Origin: Alteromonas indica
GTDB lineage: Bacteria; Pseudomonadota; Gammaproteobacteria; Enterobacterales; Alteromonadaceae
Assembly: GCA_003056425.1 (NCBI GenBank)
Contig: PYVY01000005.1
Location: 186,001-250,000 of the forward strand
DNA length: 64,000 nt
Direction of reading: 5' to 3'
Part shown: in pieces, positions 36,969 to 46,179 of the stretch
How positions within the stretch are numbered: the first letter of the stretch is position 1
Layout: every line of letters starts with the position of its first letter
Program-made: the position numbers and the translations under genes
The notes under the pieces: generated by a model
The model's input: only the letters and a program-made list of their open reading frames with translations
Told to the model about the DNA's origin: nothing
Database searches by the model: none

Positions 36969-38396
36969 ATGTTAAAAGACAGCTACCCCTATTATCTGGC
37001 CAGCGAAGCGGTATACGCCAATACTGATTTGGAAGTGACCAATAAGTATACCCAGGAAGTCGCCACCCGCGTGGCTAAGGCTGATGCTGCTACCATTGAT
37101 AAAGCGATAGGCGCTGCGCAAAAAGCGCAGCCTGCTATGACTAAACTCACCCCTTTTGAGCGCAAAGCGGTACTTGACCATTGTGTAACGCGTTTTGAAG
37201 AACGGTTTGATGAGTTGGCCCAGGCACTGTGTATTGAAGCCGGTAAACCTATCAAAGATGCTAAAGGTGAAGTAACCCGCTTAATTGATACTTTCCGGAT
37301 TGCTTCGGAAGAAAGCGTGCGAATCAATGGTGAGGTGATAAACCTGGAGATATCTGAGCGTGCCCGCGGGTATCAGGGCATGACCAAAAAGGTCCCTATC
37401 GGCCCGTGTTCGTTTATCTCGCCGTTTAATTTTCCGCTTAATCTAACCGCTCATAAGGTCGCGCCAGCTATCGCGGCAGGCTGTACCTTTGTGCTTAAGC
37501 CCGCTTCTCGCACGCCTATCGGGGCATTGATTATTGGTGAAATTCTGGCAGAAACAGACTTACCTAAAGGGGCCTTCTCAGTACTGCCCTGTAGCCGCGA
37601 TGGAGCGGATTTATTTACCACTGATGAGCGGCTAAAGCTACTTAGTTTTACCGGTTCCCCCGATGTAGGCTGGGCACTTAAAGCCAAAGCGGGTAAAAAA
37701 CCGGTGGTACTGGAGCTGGGCGGTAATGCGGCATGTATTGTGGATGAAGATGCCGATATAGATGATGCTATCGACCGTATTATCGTGGGGGCTTATTATC
37801 AGTCAGGCCAAAGCTGTATCAGTGTTCAGCGTTTGCTTATCCATGAAAAGATTTACGATACCTTTAAGCAAAAGTATGTAGCCCGGGTTGCTGACCTGGT
37901 GTCGGGGGACCCCACGGATGAAGATACGTTCATCGGGCCCATGATTGCCGAATCGGAAGCTGAGCGCCTGGAAGGCTGGATTAACAGCGCTAAGGATAAA
38001 GGCGCTACCGTATTGTGCGGCGGTACTCGTAAAGGGCCGATGCTGGAAGCCACCGTACTGGAAAATGTGCCACAAGGGTCGGATATCAGCGCAGAAGAAG
38101 CGTTTGGACCGGTCTCAGTGCTGGCGAAGTTTTCAAGTTATGATGAGGCATTAAAAGAAGCCAATAATAGCCGCTATGGTCTACAGGCTGGTGTATTCAC
38201 CCGCGATATTTATAAAATTCAGCAGGCCTGGGAAGAGCTCGAAGTCGGCGGTGTGGTGATTCAGGATGTACCCAGCTGGCGGGTAGACAATATGCCCTAT
38301 GGCGGGGTGAAAGACTCAGGACTGGGTCGTGAAGGTATACGTTATGCGATTGAAGACATGACGGAAACCCGGCTATTGGTAATACGCCGCCCTTAG
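36969..38396 (+). CDS. NAD(P)-dependent aldehyde dehydrogenase
   Basis: 475 aa of the aldehyde dehydrogenase superfamily. The catalytic Cys 283 lies in SGQSCISVQRLL and the general-base Glu 249 in VVLELGGNAACIV. The nucleotide-binding FTGSPDVGWALKAKAGKK and the SPFNFPLNLTAHKVAPAI substrate/cofactor segment are also clear. The SCISVQR signature is shared with lactaldehyde/phosphonoacetaldehyde-type branches rather than betaine aldehyde dehydrogenase. It follows the ThDP enzyme by 13 bp and probably oxidises its aldehyde product. Its last 4 bp overlap the convergent DUF2237 gene. Confidence 0.92.
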   Translation: MLKDSYPYYLASEAVYANTDLEVTNKYTQEVATRVAKADAATIDKAIGAAQKAQPAMTKLTPFERKAVLDHCVTRFEERFDELAQALCIEAGKPIKDAKGEVTRLIDTFRIASEESVRINGEVINLEISERARGYQGMTKKVPIGPCSFISPFNFPLNLTAHKVAPAIAAGCTFVLKPASRTPIGALIIGEILAETDLPKGAFSVLPCSRDGADLFTTDERLKLLSFTGSPDVGWALKAKAGKKPVVLELGGNAACIVDEDADIDDAIDRIIVGAYYQSGQSCISVQRLLIHEKIYDTFKQKYVARVADLVSGDPTDEDTFIGPMIAESEAERLEGWINSAKDKGATVLCGGTRKGPMLEATVLENVPQGSDISAEEAFGPVSVLAKFSSYDEALKEANNSRYGLQAGVFTRDIYKIQQAWEELEVGGVVIQDVPSWRVDNMPYGGVKDSGLGREGIRYAIEDMTETRLLVIRRP

Positions 38397-38758
38397 GCTG
38401 GCTCACTGGTAAATACTTCCAGTATGGGTAATGGAATTATGTCCAGCGCCCGTAAATTCGTTGCGCTCAGATTCACCTTGGGCGCAACGCCTGCTTTATA
38501 GGCCTCCAACCAGCGCGAAGCGCACACACACCAGCGGTCGCCTGGGCTGAGCCCGGGAAACATTAAATCTGGCCGAGGGGTCATCAGGTCATTGCCGCGC
38601 TGTGCAGAAAAGGTTAAAAATGCCTGGTCCACAATGACACATACGCTGTGATTACCCAAATCAGAGTCGGGCACATAGCAAAAGCCTTCCCGGGTAAACC
38701 CGGTATTTCCGCAGCACAACTGCAGTGGCTTGCCATACACATTTTTTGCATTGGCCAC
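38393..38758 (-). CDS. DUF2237 family protein
   Basis: 121 aa, the typical length for DUF2237, with the family features NVYGKPLQLCCGNTGFTREG, LGNHSVCVIVD, the GDRWCVCASRWLEAYKAG segment and VNLSATNLRALDIIPL. Several conserved cysteines are present. The family has no assigned function. Convergent with the aldehyde dehydrogenase; the two 3' ends overlap by 4 bp, and no terminator is visible. Confidence 0.88.
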   Translation of the reverse strand: MANAKNVYGKPLQLCCGNTGFTREGFCYVPDSDLGNHSVCVIVDQAFLTFSAQRGNDLMTPRPDLMFPGLSPGDRWCVCASRWLEAYKAGVAPKVNLSATNLRALDIIPLPILEVFTSEPA

Positions 38759-38862
38759 AGTACGCTTCCCTTTGTCTTGAACGCTATCCTGTTTGCGAGA
38801 GTATAAAATAGCGCAACCAATAGCAACATTCCCACCCCTAAAATAAGTAATGAGAACCTACT

Positions 38863-39621
38863 ATGCTGGATAAAAGTGAGTTAAGTGGTGAGTTGGAGAA
38901 TCAGAATATGTCGCCCGAGGAAATTGCTCGCTTTGATGCCCTGGCAGAATCCTGGTGGGATCCGAATGGCCGCTATAAGACAGCCCTGGCGTTCAATGCA
39001 GCGCGGGTAGCCATTATACAAGAACAGATATGTAAGGCCTATAACCGGTTCGCCGGTTCTGCCCATTCACTAAAGGATATTCGTATTTTAGATGTAGGAT
39101 GCGGAGGTGGTCTTATCAGTGAAGCCTTGGCAAAAGCGGGGGCTTCTGTTACCGGAATTGATGCCAGTGCTACCAGTATAGAGGTCGCCCGACGACATGC
39201 CCAGCAATCGGGGATAGATGTTAAATATCAACATTTACTGGCTTCCCAATTAAGTAGTCAGCTTAGCTATGATGTAGTGATCAATGCTGAGGTGGTGGAG
39301 CATGTACCGGACCAACCGGCCCTGATTCAGGATTGTGCAAGACTGGTAAATCCGGGCGGTATGCTTATTCTGGCCACCTTGAATCGAACAATAAAAAGTT
39401 ACCTGGTAGCAATTGCAGGCGCTGAATACATTATGGGGTATTTACCCAAAGGTACCCATGACTGGAAAAAATTCGTTACGCCAGAAGAGCTAGATAGCTG
39501 GACTGGTGATCATTTTACCCGCAGTTTCGATACAGGAATGCGCCTTAACCCATTTTCCAAAAAGTGGAAAACGACCCGCAGCCTGGCGGTAAATTACATG
39601 CTGTGTTACCGCCATTCATAG
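38863..39621 (+). CDS. ubiG: Ubiquinone biosynthesis O-methyltransferase UbiG
   Basis: 252 aa. The SAM-binding motif LDVGCGGGLISEALAKAGA and GIDAS are preceded by EEIARFDALAESWWDPNG and followed by DVVINAEVVEHVPDQ, and PKGTHDWKKFVTPEEL completes the UbiG pattern. It performs both O-methylations of ubiquinone synthesis. ATG 38863 is used; ATG 38908, with GGAG upstream, is an alternative that would shorten the N-terminus by 15 residues. Confidence 0.96.
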   Translation: MLDKSELSGELENQNMSPEEIARFDALAESWWDPNGRYKTALAFNAARVAIIQEQICKAYNRFAGSAHSLKDIRILDVGCGGGLISEALAKAGASVTGIDASATSIEVARRHAQQSGIDVKYQHLLASQLSSQLSYDVVINAEVVEHVPDQPALIQDCARLVNPGGMLILATLNRTIKSYLVAIAGAEYIMGYLPKGTHDWKKFVTPEELDSWTGDHFTRSFDTGMRLNPFSKKWKTTRSLAVNYMLCYRHS

Positions 39622-39707
39622 AACTAATAGGCTCAGCTGATTGCAGATAATTTGACAGCCATACAGACCCCGGTAGGCTAGCTATAAATTGCCTAAAGGG
39701 GATGCTT

Positions 39708-40316
39708 ATGAAAATTTATGAAACCCGCTCTGCGCCGAACCCTCGGCGCGTTAGAATGTTTTTAGCCGAAAAAGGCATCGCAGTGGATTATGTCCAACTG
39801 GACTTGCAAAAAGGGGAAAACCTTACCGCACAAATGCGGGCAAAAAATCCGTTGGGGAAAGTACCGGTACTGGAACTGGACGATGGTACGTGCATTGCCG
39901 AAACCGATGCCATTTGTACCTATTTTGAAAATATCCAGCCTGCCCCCCCATTAATGGGCGTGGATGCAAAAGACAAAGCCATCGTTGCTATGTGGCAGCG
40001 ACAAGTGGAGCTGGCGTTGATGTTGCAGGTAGGAATGTGTTTTCAGCATACCACCGGGTATTTTAAAGATCGGATGGTGCCGGTGCCTGAATATGGCCGC
40101 GAAGCGGGTATCAATGCTGGGAAATATCTGAATATTCTTGAGCGGCGACTGGAATTAAACCCCTATATTGCGGGCGATGCTTTTACTATTGCTGATATTA
40201 CAGCCCTGTGTGCCATAGATTTTGCCCGGGTTGTAAAAATTCGGTTTACTGACGAGCAGGTTAATCTTAAGGACTGGTATCAACGGGTTAATGCCCGGGC
40301 CAGCGCTCAGGCCTGA
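39708..40316 (+). CDS. Glutathione S-transferase family protein
   Basis: About 202 aa from ATG 39708 (MKIYETRSAPNPRRVRMFLA), chosen over ATG 39702 because AGGGG lies 7 nt before it. The thioredoxin-like N-terminal domain has the cis-Pro segment GKVPVLELDDG and the gamma-glutamyl-binding AETDAIC. The all-helical C-terminal domain carries GDAFTIADITALCAIDF. Substrate unknown. It overlaps the next GST gene by 1 bp (TGATG). Confidence 0.92.
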   Translation: MKIYETRSAPNPRRVRMFLAEKGIAVDYVQLDLQKGENLTAQMRAKNPLGKVPVLELDDGTCIAETDAICTYFENIQPAPPLMGVDAKDKAIVAMWQRQVELALMLQVGMCFQHTTGYFKDRMVPVPEYGREAGINAGKYLNILERRLELNPYIAGDAFTIADITALCAIDFARVVKIRFTDEQVNLKDWYQRVNARASAQA

Positions 40317-40975
40317 TGATAACCCTTTACACTGCCGCTACCCCCAATGGTTGGAAAGTGTCAGTGGCCTTGGAAGAAATGCAGTTGCCTTACACAGTGG
40401 TTAATGTGGACTTATCAAAAGGCGAGCAAAAAACCGCAGCTTTTAAAGCAATGAACCCCAACGGCCGAATACCCATCATCATTGACCATGATGGTGATGG
40501 TCTGCCCCTTTTTGAGTCGGGTGCTATTTTGCTTTATCTGGCCGAAAGAACCGGCCGCTTTATGCCTGACGATAGACGCGGCCGCAGCTTGGTTACGCAG
40601 TGGCTGATGTTTCAGATGAGCGCAATTGGACCAATGATGGGGCAGGCTAATGTCTTTTACCGGTATATGGAAAAACCTATTCCGCTAGCGATAGCCCGCT
40701 ATCAAAACGAATGCCGCCGATTATTTGAAGTGCTCGACGGCCATTTAGCCCACCATGAATATCTGGCAGGCACGTACAGTATTGCCGATATGGCCAACTG
40801 GTGCTGGGTACGTACCTACAAGTGGACGGGTATTTCGATTGATGGACTAGAGCATTTACGCCGCTGGAAAAACAGCATAGAAGCGCGCCCTGCAGCGCGC
40901 AAAGGGGTAGAAGTACCTCACAAACTCGAACCTGAAAAAGTCGCTAAAGCTGGCAAAAACCTGATTTGGCGGTAG
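40316..40975 (+). CDS. Glutathione S-transferase, YfcG/YghU-like
   Basis: 219 aa. The N-terminus has the Nu-class TPNGWKVSVALEEMQLPY, in which the catalytic region uses Thr/Asn rather than Tyr or Cys, then NPNGRIPIIIDHDGDGLPLFESGAI. The C-terminal helices include YLAGTYSIADMANWCW and end with EPEKVAKAGKNLIW. YfcG-type proteins have disulfide-bond reductase activity with glutathione. The tandem arrangement with another GST suggests a shared detoxification or thiol-maintenance role. Confidence 0.93.
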   Translation: MITLYTAATPNGWKVSVALEEMQLPYTVVNVDLSKGEQKTAAFKAMNPNGRIPIIIDHDGDGLPLFESGAILLYLAERTGRFMPDDRRGRSLVTQWLMFQMSAIGPMMGQANVFYRYMEKPIPLAIARYQNECRRLFEVLDGHLAHHEYLAGTYSIADMANWCWVRTYKWTGISIDGLEHLRRWKNSIEARPAARKGVEVPHKLEPEKVAKAGKNLIWR

Positions 40976-40980
40976 CAATA

Positions 40981-42558
40981 TCAGGTTTCCATGAGGCTTT
41001 TGACCGTCTCAAGGGTATCCGCTTCATTCGCTGGTTTGTCCCAGCGAATTCGATGAAACCGGGGGAAGCGCAGCGCAATCCCAGACTTATGCCGGGTGGA
41101 AGGGTGCACGGCGTCAAAGGCAACTTCAATAACCAATGCTTTGGCTACCTCGCGCACCGGGCCAAATCGACCAACCGTATTGCGGCGTACCCAGTTGTCG
41201 AGTTTTTTAAGCTCTTCGTCGGTAAAACCTGAATACGCTTTACCGATAGGTAATAGGGTATCGTCTTGCCAGGCGCCGAATGTAAAGTCAGAATAAAAGC
41301 TGGAGCGTTTGCCGTGTCCACGCTGAGCATACATGATGACGGCATCCACCAGCTTGGGTTCGCGTTTCCATTTATACCATAACCCTTTGGGCCGGCCTGG
41401 CACATAATGGCTATCGGTCCGTTTAAGCATTAGCCCTTCTACGGCAGTATCGTCGCTTGCCTGGTTGTACCTTTCACGTAACTGCTCGGCAGAGTTGGCT
41501 GGCCATACAGCAGACAAATGAAGCCGGTCGCTGGCACTGTTTTCAATAAAGCGTTGCAAATGCTCGCGCCGTGCGGCTAAAGGTAGGGCAGTGAGCGACT
41601 GCTCGGCATCAGCCAGAATGTCATATACCATAAGGCCGGCGGGAAGCGAATCAATCAGCTTTTTAGCGGGTTTTTTCTTATTTAACCGCTGTTGTAGCTG
41701 ATTAAATGTATCTACCTGCGTACCATGCATGATCAATAATTCACCATCCAGTACACAATGTTCGTGGATATCTTCCAGTAAGTCAGGGAATGACTGACTA
41801 ATATCGTCACCGGTTCGACTAAACAAGGCTTTACCGTTAGCTGTGCTTACCAGTTGTACTCGTATGCCATCGTATTTGTGCTCAATCTGCCACTCAGCTG
41901 GTTCAATAGCAGTCAGCGTTTTTTCATCAAGCGGATGCGAGAGCATCACCGGATGAAAGGTTACTTCTTCGGATATATCCGGCTTGTCCGCCCGCCCTTC
42001 TAACCAAGCCAGTAGTTCAGTGTATGGCGCACTCACGCCATGCCACAATGCTTCAATTTCTTCTACCTGGGTTTGCCCGTAGCGGGCCAGGATTTGCTTC
42101 ATAGAGCGGGCCGATACGCCAATACGTAAACCCCGGGTGCCCAGTTTGATCAGTGACCAGCGCTGGGCAGCGCTCATTTGGTCAAGGTACTCAGCCAACA
42201 GCGGTTTTACCTGCTGACGCCCGGCGGTGGAGAACTGCTCGACCAATTCACCTAACGACGGTAACCCCTGGCTTGGCGCATCAGTTTGCCCCGGCCACAA
42301 ATGCGCCACGGTTTCGCTCATTTCGCCTACATAGTCATAACTTAGGTTGAACAATACAGGATCGATACGCTCAAGCATCAGCTGTTTAACGGTATTACGT
42401 TTGAAAAAGTCAAACCGCAGGGTGCCTGCCATAGCAGCAATCGCCCAGCCCCGGTCCGGGTCAGGCGTGCGTTTTAAATAATCTATAATCAGTGCTGCCT
42501 TGGCGTTATTGCTACTGGTGAAATACAGCTGTTCTAATAACTCACTGAAGGCCTCCAT
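40981..42558 (-). CDS. ATP-dependent DNA ligase of the ligase-associated repair cluster
   Basis: 525 aa. A helical N-terminal DNA-binding domain precedes the nucleotidyltransferase domain with adenylated Lys 228 in EHKYDGIRVQL (motif I), FSRTGDDIS (motif III) and VEGLMLKRTD (motif IV). The C-terminal OB-fold has VEVAFDAVHPSTRHKSGIALRF in two parts around motif VI. It is distinct from the NAD-dependent replicative LigA. It overlaps the exonuclease gene by 1 bp and belongs with it, the Lhr-like helicase and the phosphoesterase across the divergent promoter. Confidence 0.94.
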   Translation of the reverse strand: MEAFSELLEQLYFTSSNNAKAALIIDYLKRTPDPDRGWAIAAMAGTLRFDFFKRNTVKQLMLERIDPVLFNLSYDYVGEMSETVAHLWPGQTDAPSQGLPSLGELVEQFSTAGRQQVKPLLAEYLDQMSAAQRWSLIKLGTRGLRIGVSARSMKQILARYGQTQVEEIEALWHGVSAPYTELLAWLEGRADKPDISEEVTFHPVMLSHPLDEKTLTAIEPAEWQIEHKYDGIRVQLVSTANGKALFSRTGDDISQSFPDLLEDIHEHCVLDGELLIMHGTQVDTFNQLQQRLNKKKPAKKLIDSLPAGLMVYDILADAEQSLTALPLAARREHLQRFIENSASDRLHLSAVWPANSAEQLRERYNQASDDTAVEGLMLKRTDSHYVPGRPKGLWYKWKREPKLVDAVIMYAQRGHGKRSSFYSDFTFGAWQDDTLLPIGKAYSGFTDEELKKLDNWVRRNTVGRFGPVREVAKALVIEVAFDAVHPSTRHKSGIALRFPRFHRIRWDKPANEADTLETVKSLMET

Positions 42559-43583
42559 TAACCGGTCTCCTGTTCGTCTTCATAGCCCAGTAGCGAGAGC
42601 GCTTTGGCTTTATAGCCCATCTGGGTTGCCTGATAGACCAAGGCGTCTTCTCGGCCATGGGTAACCCACACCTCGGAGGGGTTAACTTCTTCAATAGTTT
42701 GGATTAATTCAGGCCAGTCGCAATGATCTGAGATGATCATCGGTAACTCCACCTGTTTTTGCCGGGCGCGGGCGCGAATCTGCATCCAGCCCGAGGCATT
42801 GACCGTGCGTACATCAGGCAGCGCACGGGACCAGCGGTCAGCCAGCGCGGAAGGCGGCGCAATGACAATTTCGCCAGCCAATGTGGCTTTATCTTCCACA
42901 TCGTTTACCGCAATTAACTCGCCCAGTTCAATACCCTGTTGTTGATAGAGCTGGCATAAGCGGATAAGCGCACCATGTAAGTAAATTGGCTTAGTATAAC
43001 CGGCCTGGCGCAGGGCCAGGATCACCCGTTGACATTTACCCAGCGCATACGACCCGACTAAATGACAGCGATGGGGGAACACCTGTAATGAATTAATCAG
43101 TTTATCGACTTCATGTTCAATGGGAGGGTGGGTAAACACCGGTAAGCCGAATGTTGCTTCGGTTATAAATACATCGCACGGGACTATTTCAAACGGCGGG
43201 CAAGTGGGATCAGCGCGACGTTTATAATCGCCTGAGATTACCAGCCGCGCGCCACGGTATTCCAATAGCACCTGGGCTGAGCCCAGTATATGTCCTGCTG
43301 GGTAGAGCGTCATAACCACAGGATCATCAGGCTCTCCCAGCGTGACACTTTGTGCATAGTCTACGCCAGAAGTGTGTTGCGCCATTTCTTCACCATAGCG
43401 GGTGGTCATAATGGCCAGCGTCTGATGGGTGGCATAAACGTGCTGATGGCCACTTCGGGCATGATCAGCATGCCCGTGGGTAACCACTGCCTGGGCCACT
43501 GGCTCCATCGGGTCGATATACAAATCAGCGGGCCGACAATACAAACCCGGCGACGCAACGCTCATCCAATGTTGTGGGTGCAA
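42558..43583 (-). CDS. Ligase-associated MBL-fold DNA exonuclease
   Basis: 341 aa of the metallo-beta-lactamase/beta-CASP nuclease group. The zinc motif is VVTHGHADHARSGH, with further ligands in PAGHILGSAQVLL, VISGDYKRRADPTCPP and the C-terminal SDHCDWPELIQ. It resembles SNM1/Artemis-type nucleases and is the exonuclease always found beside this type of ATP-dependent ligase. Translation is coupled to the ligase by a TAATG overlap. Exonuclease polarity is not readable from sequence. Confidence 0.92.
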   Translation of the reverse strand: MHPQHWMSVASPGLYCRPADLYIDPMEPVAQAVVTHGHADHARSGHQHVYATHQTLAIMTTRYGEEMAQHTSGVDYAQSVTLGEPDDPVVMTLYPAGHILGSAQVLLEYRGARLVISGDYKRRADPTCPPFEIVPCDVFITEATFGLPVFTHPPIEHEVDKLINSLQVFPHRCHLVGSYALGKCQRVILALRQAGYTKPIYLHGALIRLCQLYQQQGIELGELIAVNDVEDKATLAGEIVIAPPSALADRWSRALPDVRTVNASGWMQIRARARQKQVELPMIISDHCDWPELIQTIEEVNPSEVWVTHGREDALVYQATQMGYKAKALSLLGYEDEQETG

Positions 43584-43662
43584 ACCGTTCTCCTTTAGCT
43601 GATAAAAAAGATACGCAGCACAGCCTGGTTTGGTTGTGCCGGGGTAAACTTAGCGCGCATTC

Positions 43663-43672
43663 ATTACGTAAT
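43663..43672. repeat. 10-bp palindrome in the divergent repair-cluster promoter
   Basis: ATTACGTAAT is a perfect palindrome lying 23 bp before the helicase start, within the 111-bp region between the two divergent repair pairs. It could be an operator or chance; no LexA box (CTGT-N8-ACAG) is visible there. Confidence 0.35.
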
Positions 43673-43694
43673 AACTGGCAAAACACGGTTAGGA

Positions 43695-46154
43695 ATGCTT
43701 ATTTTATCTGCAACATTTGAGCGTTGGTTTAGTCGCCGCGGCTGGCAGCTACGCGACTATCAACAGCGCATGCTCAACGACGTTCCCCAGCATCCTGCCA
43801 CCTTGCTGATAGCCCCTACCGGCGCAGGTAAAACGCTATCGGGCTTTTTACCGTCATTGCTGGCTTTGGAAGCTCACCCGATGGAAGGCTTGCACACGCT
43901 CTATTTATCTCCGTTGAAGGCCTTAACACAGGATATCCATCGAAATTTGTTAGAACCGGTGGAAGAGATGGGGCTGCCGATTACCATCGAAACCCGAACG
44001 GGCGACACCCCTTCACATAAGCGTCAGCGTCAACGGCGCAAACCTCCGAATATTCTGCTCACCACGCCAGAGTCGCTTATGTTGATGTTATCTTATGCTG
44101 ATGCTGATCGAATTTTCGGCAAGCTGCAAACAGTTATCATTGATGAAGCCCATTCCCTGGTGGCCAATAAGCGAGGCGATTTTACGACCCTGGCGTTGGC
44201 TCGCTTGCAGTCGCTTTCCGGTTCATTGCGGCGGATAGGACTGTCGGCCACAGTAGCAGATCCGGGCTTACTGGCGGGATGGTTAGGGCAAACCGGAACG
44301 CCGGCCAACATTCTACAAGTGGATGCCCCGGTGCAGCCGGATATTAGGCTGCTGAAATCTCAGGCGCGTATGCCATTTGGTGGCTTTATGGCGCGGTACG
44401 CCATACCCGATATTTATCAGCAAATTTGTGCTTCGGGCACCACCTTGGTGTTTGTAAATACTCGCGCGCAGGCAGAATTGATATTTCAGATGTTGTGGGA
44501 GGAAAACCGGCAGGGGCTACCCATCGCGCTCTATCATGGTTCGCTTAGTAAAGAGCAGCGCCGTAAAACCGAAGGGTTGATGTCGACTGGCCAGCTACGC
44601 GCCATTGTATGTACGTCTGCACTTGAACTGGGTATAGACTGGGGTAATGTGGACCTGGTTATCCAGGTTGGTGCCCCCAAAGGGGTAAGCCGGCTATTAC
44701 AACGTATTGGCCGGGCTAATCACCGGTTAGATGAACCTAGCCGGGCCTTACTGGTGCCGGCTAACCGCTTCGAAGCACTTGAGTGTCAGGCGGCGATGGA
44801 TGCGATAGCCGCCAACCAGTTAGATGGCGAGCGCCCGCAACCCGGGGCCATGGATATATTACCGCAGTTTATTTTGAACTGCGCTTGTAGCAGTCCTGCT
44901 GATCCCGATACGCTGTACCAGCAGATACTTGATGCACCGCCCTATCAGGGTATTGACCGCGCGACCTTTGATAAACTCTGGCAGTTTACCGTAGATGGTG
45001 GTTACGCCTTACGTGGGTATGACCGCTACCAGCGGCTAAGCCGTGATGAACAGGGGCTGTGGGTTCCTACATCAAAGCGCATCATACAGCGCCACCGACA
45101 GAATATCGGTACTATTGTAGAGGCGGGCCGGTTAAAGGTTAAGCGTATCCGTCGCGGCAATCAGGGGAAAATTATCGGTGAGGTCGAAGAATATTTCGCC
45201 CAGCAATTGGTCGCCGGCGATACCTTTTATTTTGCTGGGGAAGTTTTACGCTACGAAGCAATACGGGATATGCAACTACACGCCCGGCCGGCTAAAGGGG
45301 GAGAGCCTAAGATCCCCAGTTATTCTGGCGGCCAGTTGCCTTTATCGACTTTTTTAGCCGAAGGGGTCAGAACGCTACTGGACACGCCTGACCGCTGGCC
45401 GGACTTGCCGGAGCAGGTTCAGCAATGGCTGATGTTACAACAGCAATTTTCCCATATTCCCTCACGCGACACCGTATTGATAGAACAATTCGAGTTTCGC
45501 CAGATGCAGGTGACCCTTTACTACACCTTCGAAGGGCGTAAAGCCAACCAGACGCTGGGAATGCTATTAACCAAGCGTATGGAAAAGCGAGGCCTAAAAC
45601 CCATGTCGTTCAGCGTCACGGATTACGGGTTATCCATCAGTGCATTACGCAAGGTTACTGCTGAGGAAGTGGAACAGCTGTTTGCCCCAGATATTTTAGG
45701 TGACGAACTAGAGGATTGGATGCTACAGGCCCCCATGCTCAAACGTTCGTTTCGCCAGGTGGCGGTGGTCAGCGGGTTGACTGAGCAGCGCTATCACAGT
45801 AGTAACAAAACCATGAAACAAGTGACCTTTTCCACAGATTTAATTTACGACACCTTGCGTGAATATGACCCGGACCATATTCTGCTTACCGTCACCCGTG
45901 CAGATGCCGAGCGTGAACTATTAGATATAAGCCGGCTGGCCAATCTGCTGATTCGGTTTGTTGGTAAAACCAGCTTGGTAGATTTGCAAAAACCGTCGCC
46001 GATGGCTATTCCAATTGTTCTTAATGTTCGCTCCGAACAGGTTAAAGGCGCAGGTGCCCACGCCCTTATGGAACAGGCCCAGCTCTATGCCGAGGCTGAC
46101 ACTATGCTGGATGAAGTGCGGGCGTTATTAGCTGAAAAAGGCTCAGTGCGATAA
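43695..46154 (+). CDS. Ligase-associated Lhr-like DEXH-box helicase
   Basis: 819 aa. Motor 1 has Walker A APTGAGKT (residues 40-47), TTPESLMLML and the DEAH box; motor 2 has VFVNTRAQAELIF, TSALELGIDWGNVD and LLQRIGRANHR. An Lhr-specific winged helix and beta domain fill the C-terminal half (LPLSTFLAEGVRTLL onward). This is the Lhr-Core-type helicase of the four-gene repair cluster, a 3'-to-5' DNA/RNA-DNA translocase. It is divergent from the exonuclease-ligase pair and 26 bp ahead of the phosphoesterase. Confidence 0.94.
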   Translation: MLILSATFERWFSRRGWQLRDYQQRMLNDVPQHPATLLIAPTGAGKTLSGFLPSLLALEAHPMEGLHTLYLSPLKALTQDIHRNLLEPVEEMGLPITIETRTGDTPSHKRQRQRRKPPNILLTTPESLMLMLSYADADRIFGKLQTVIIDEAHSLVANKRGDFTTLALARLQSLSGSLRRIGLSATVADPGLLAGWLGQTGTPANILQVDAPVQPDIRLLKSQARMPFGGFMARYAIPDIYQQICASGTTLVFVNTRAQAELIFQMLWEENRQGLPIALYHGSLSKEQRRKTEGLMSTGQLRAIVCTSALELGIDWGNVDLVIQVGAPKGVSRLLQRIGRANHRLDEPSRALLVPANRFEALECQAAMDAIAANQLDGERPQPGAMDILPQFILNCACSSPADPDTLYQQILDAPPYQGIDRATFDKLWQFTVDGGYALRGYDRYQRLSRDEQGLWVPTSKRIIQRHRQNIGTIVEAGRLKVKRIRRGNQGKIIGEVEEYFAQQLVAGDTFYFAGEVLRYEAIRDMQLHARPAKGGEPKIPSYSGGQLPLSTFLAEGVRTLLDTPDRWPDLPEQVQQWLMLQQQFSHIPSRDTVLIEQFEFRQMQVTLYYTFEGRKANQTLGMLLTKRMEKRGLKPMSFSVTDYGLSISALRKVTAEEVEQLFAPDILGDELEDWMLQAPMLKRSFRQVAVVSGLTEQRYHSSNKTMKQVTFSTDLIYDTLREYDPDHILLTVTRADAERELLDISRLANLLIRFVGKTSLVDLQKPSPMAIPIVLNVRSEQVKGAGAHALMEQAQLYAEADTMLDEVRALLAEKGSVR

Positions 46155-46179
46155 ACAATAAAGTAGTAAAGGGTACGCT

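Noticed and set aside
43584..43694. LexA box controlling the repair cluster
   Set aside because: No CTGT-N8-ACAG sequence is present between the divergent genes; only a 10-bp palindrome is seen.
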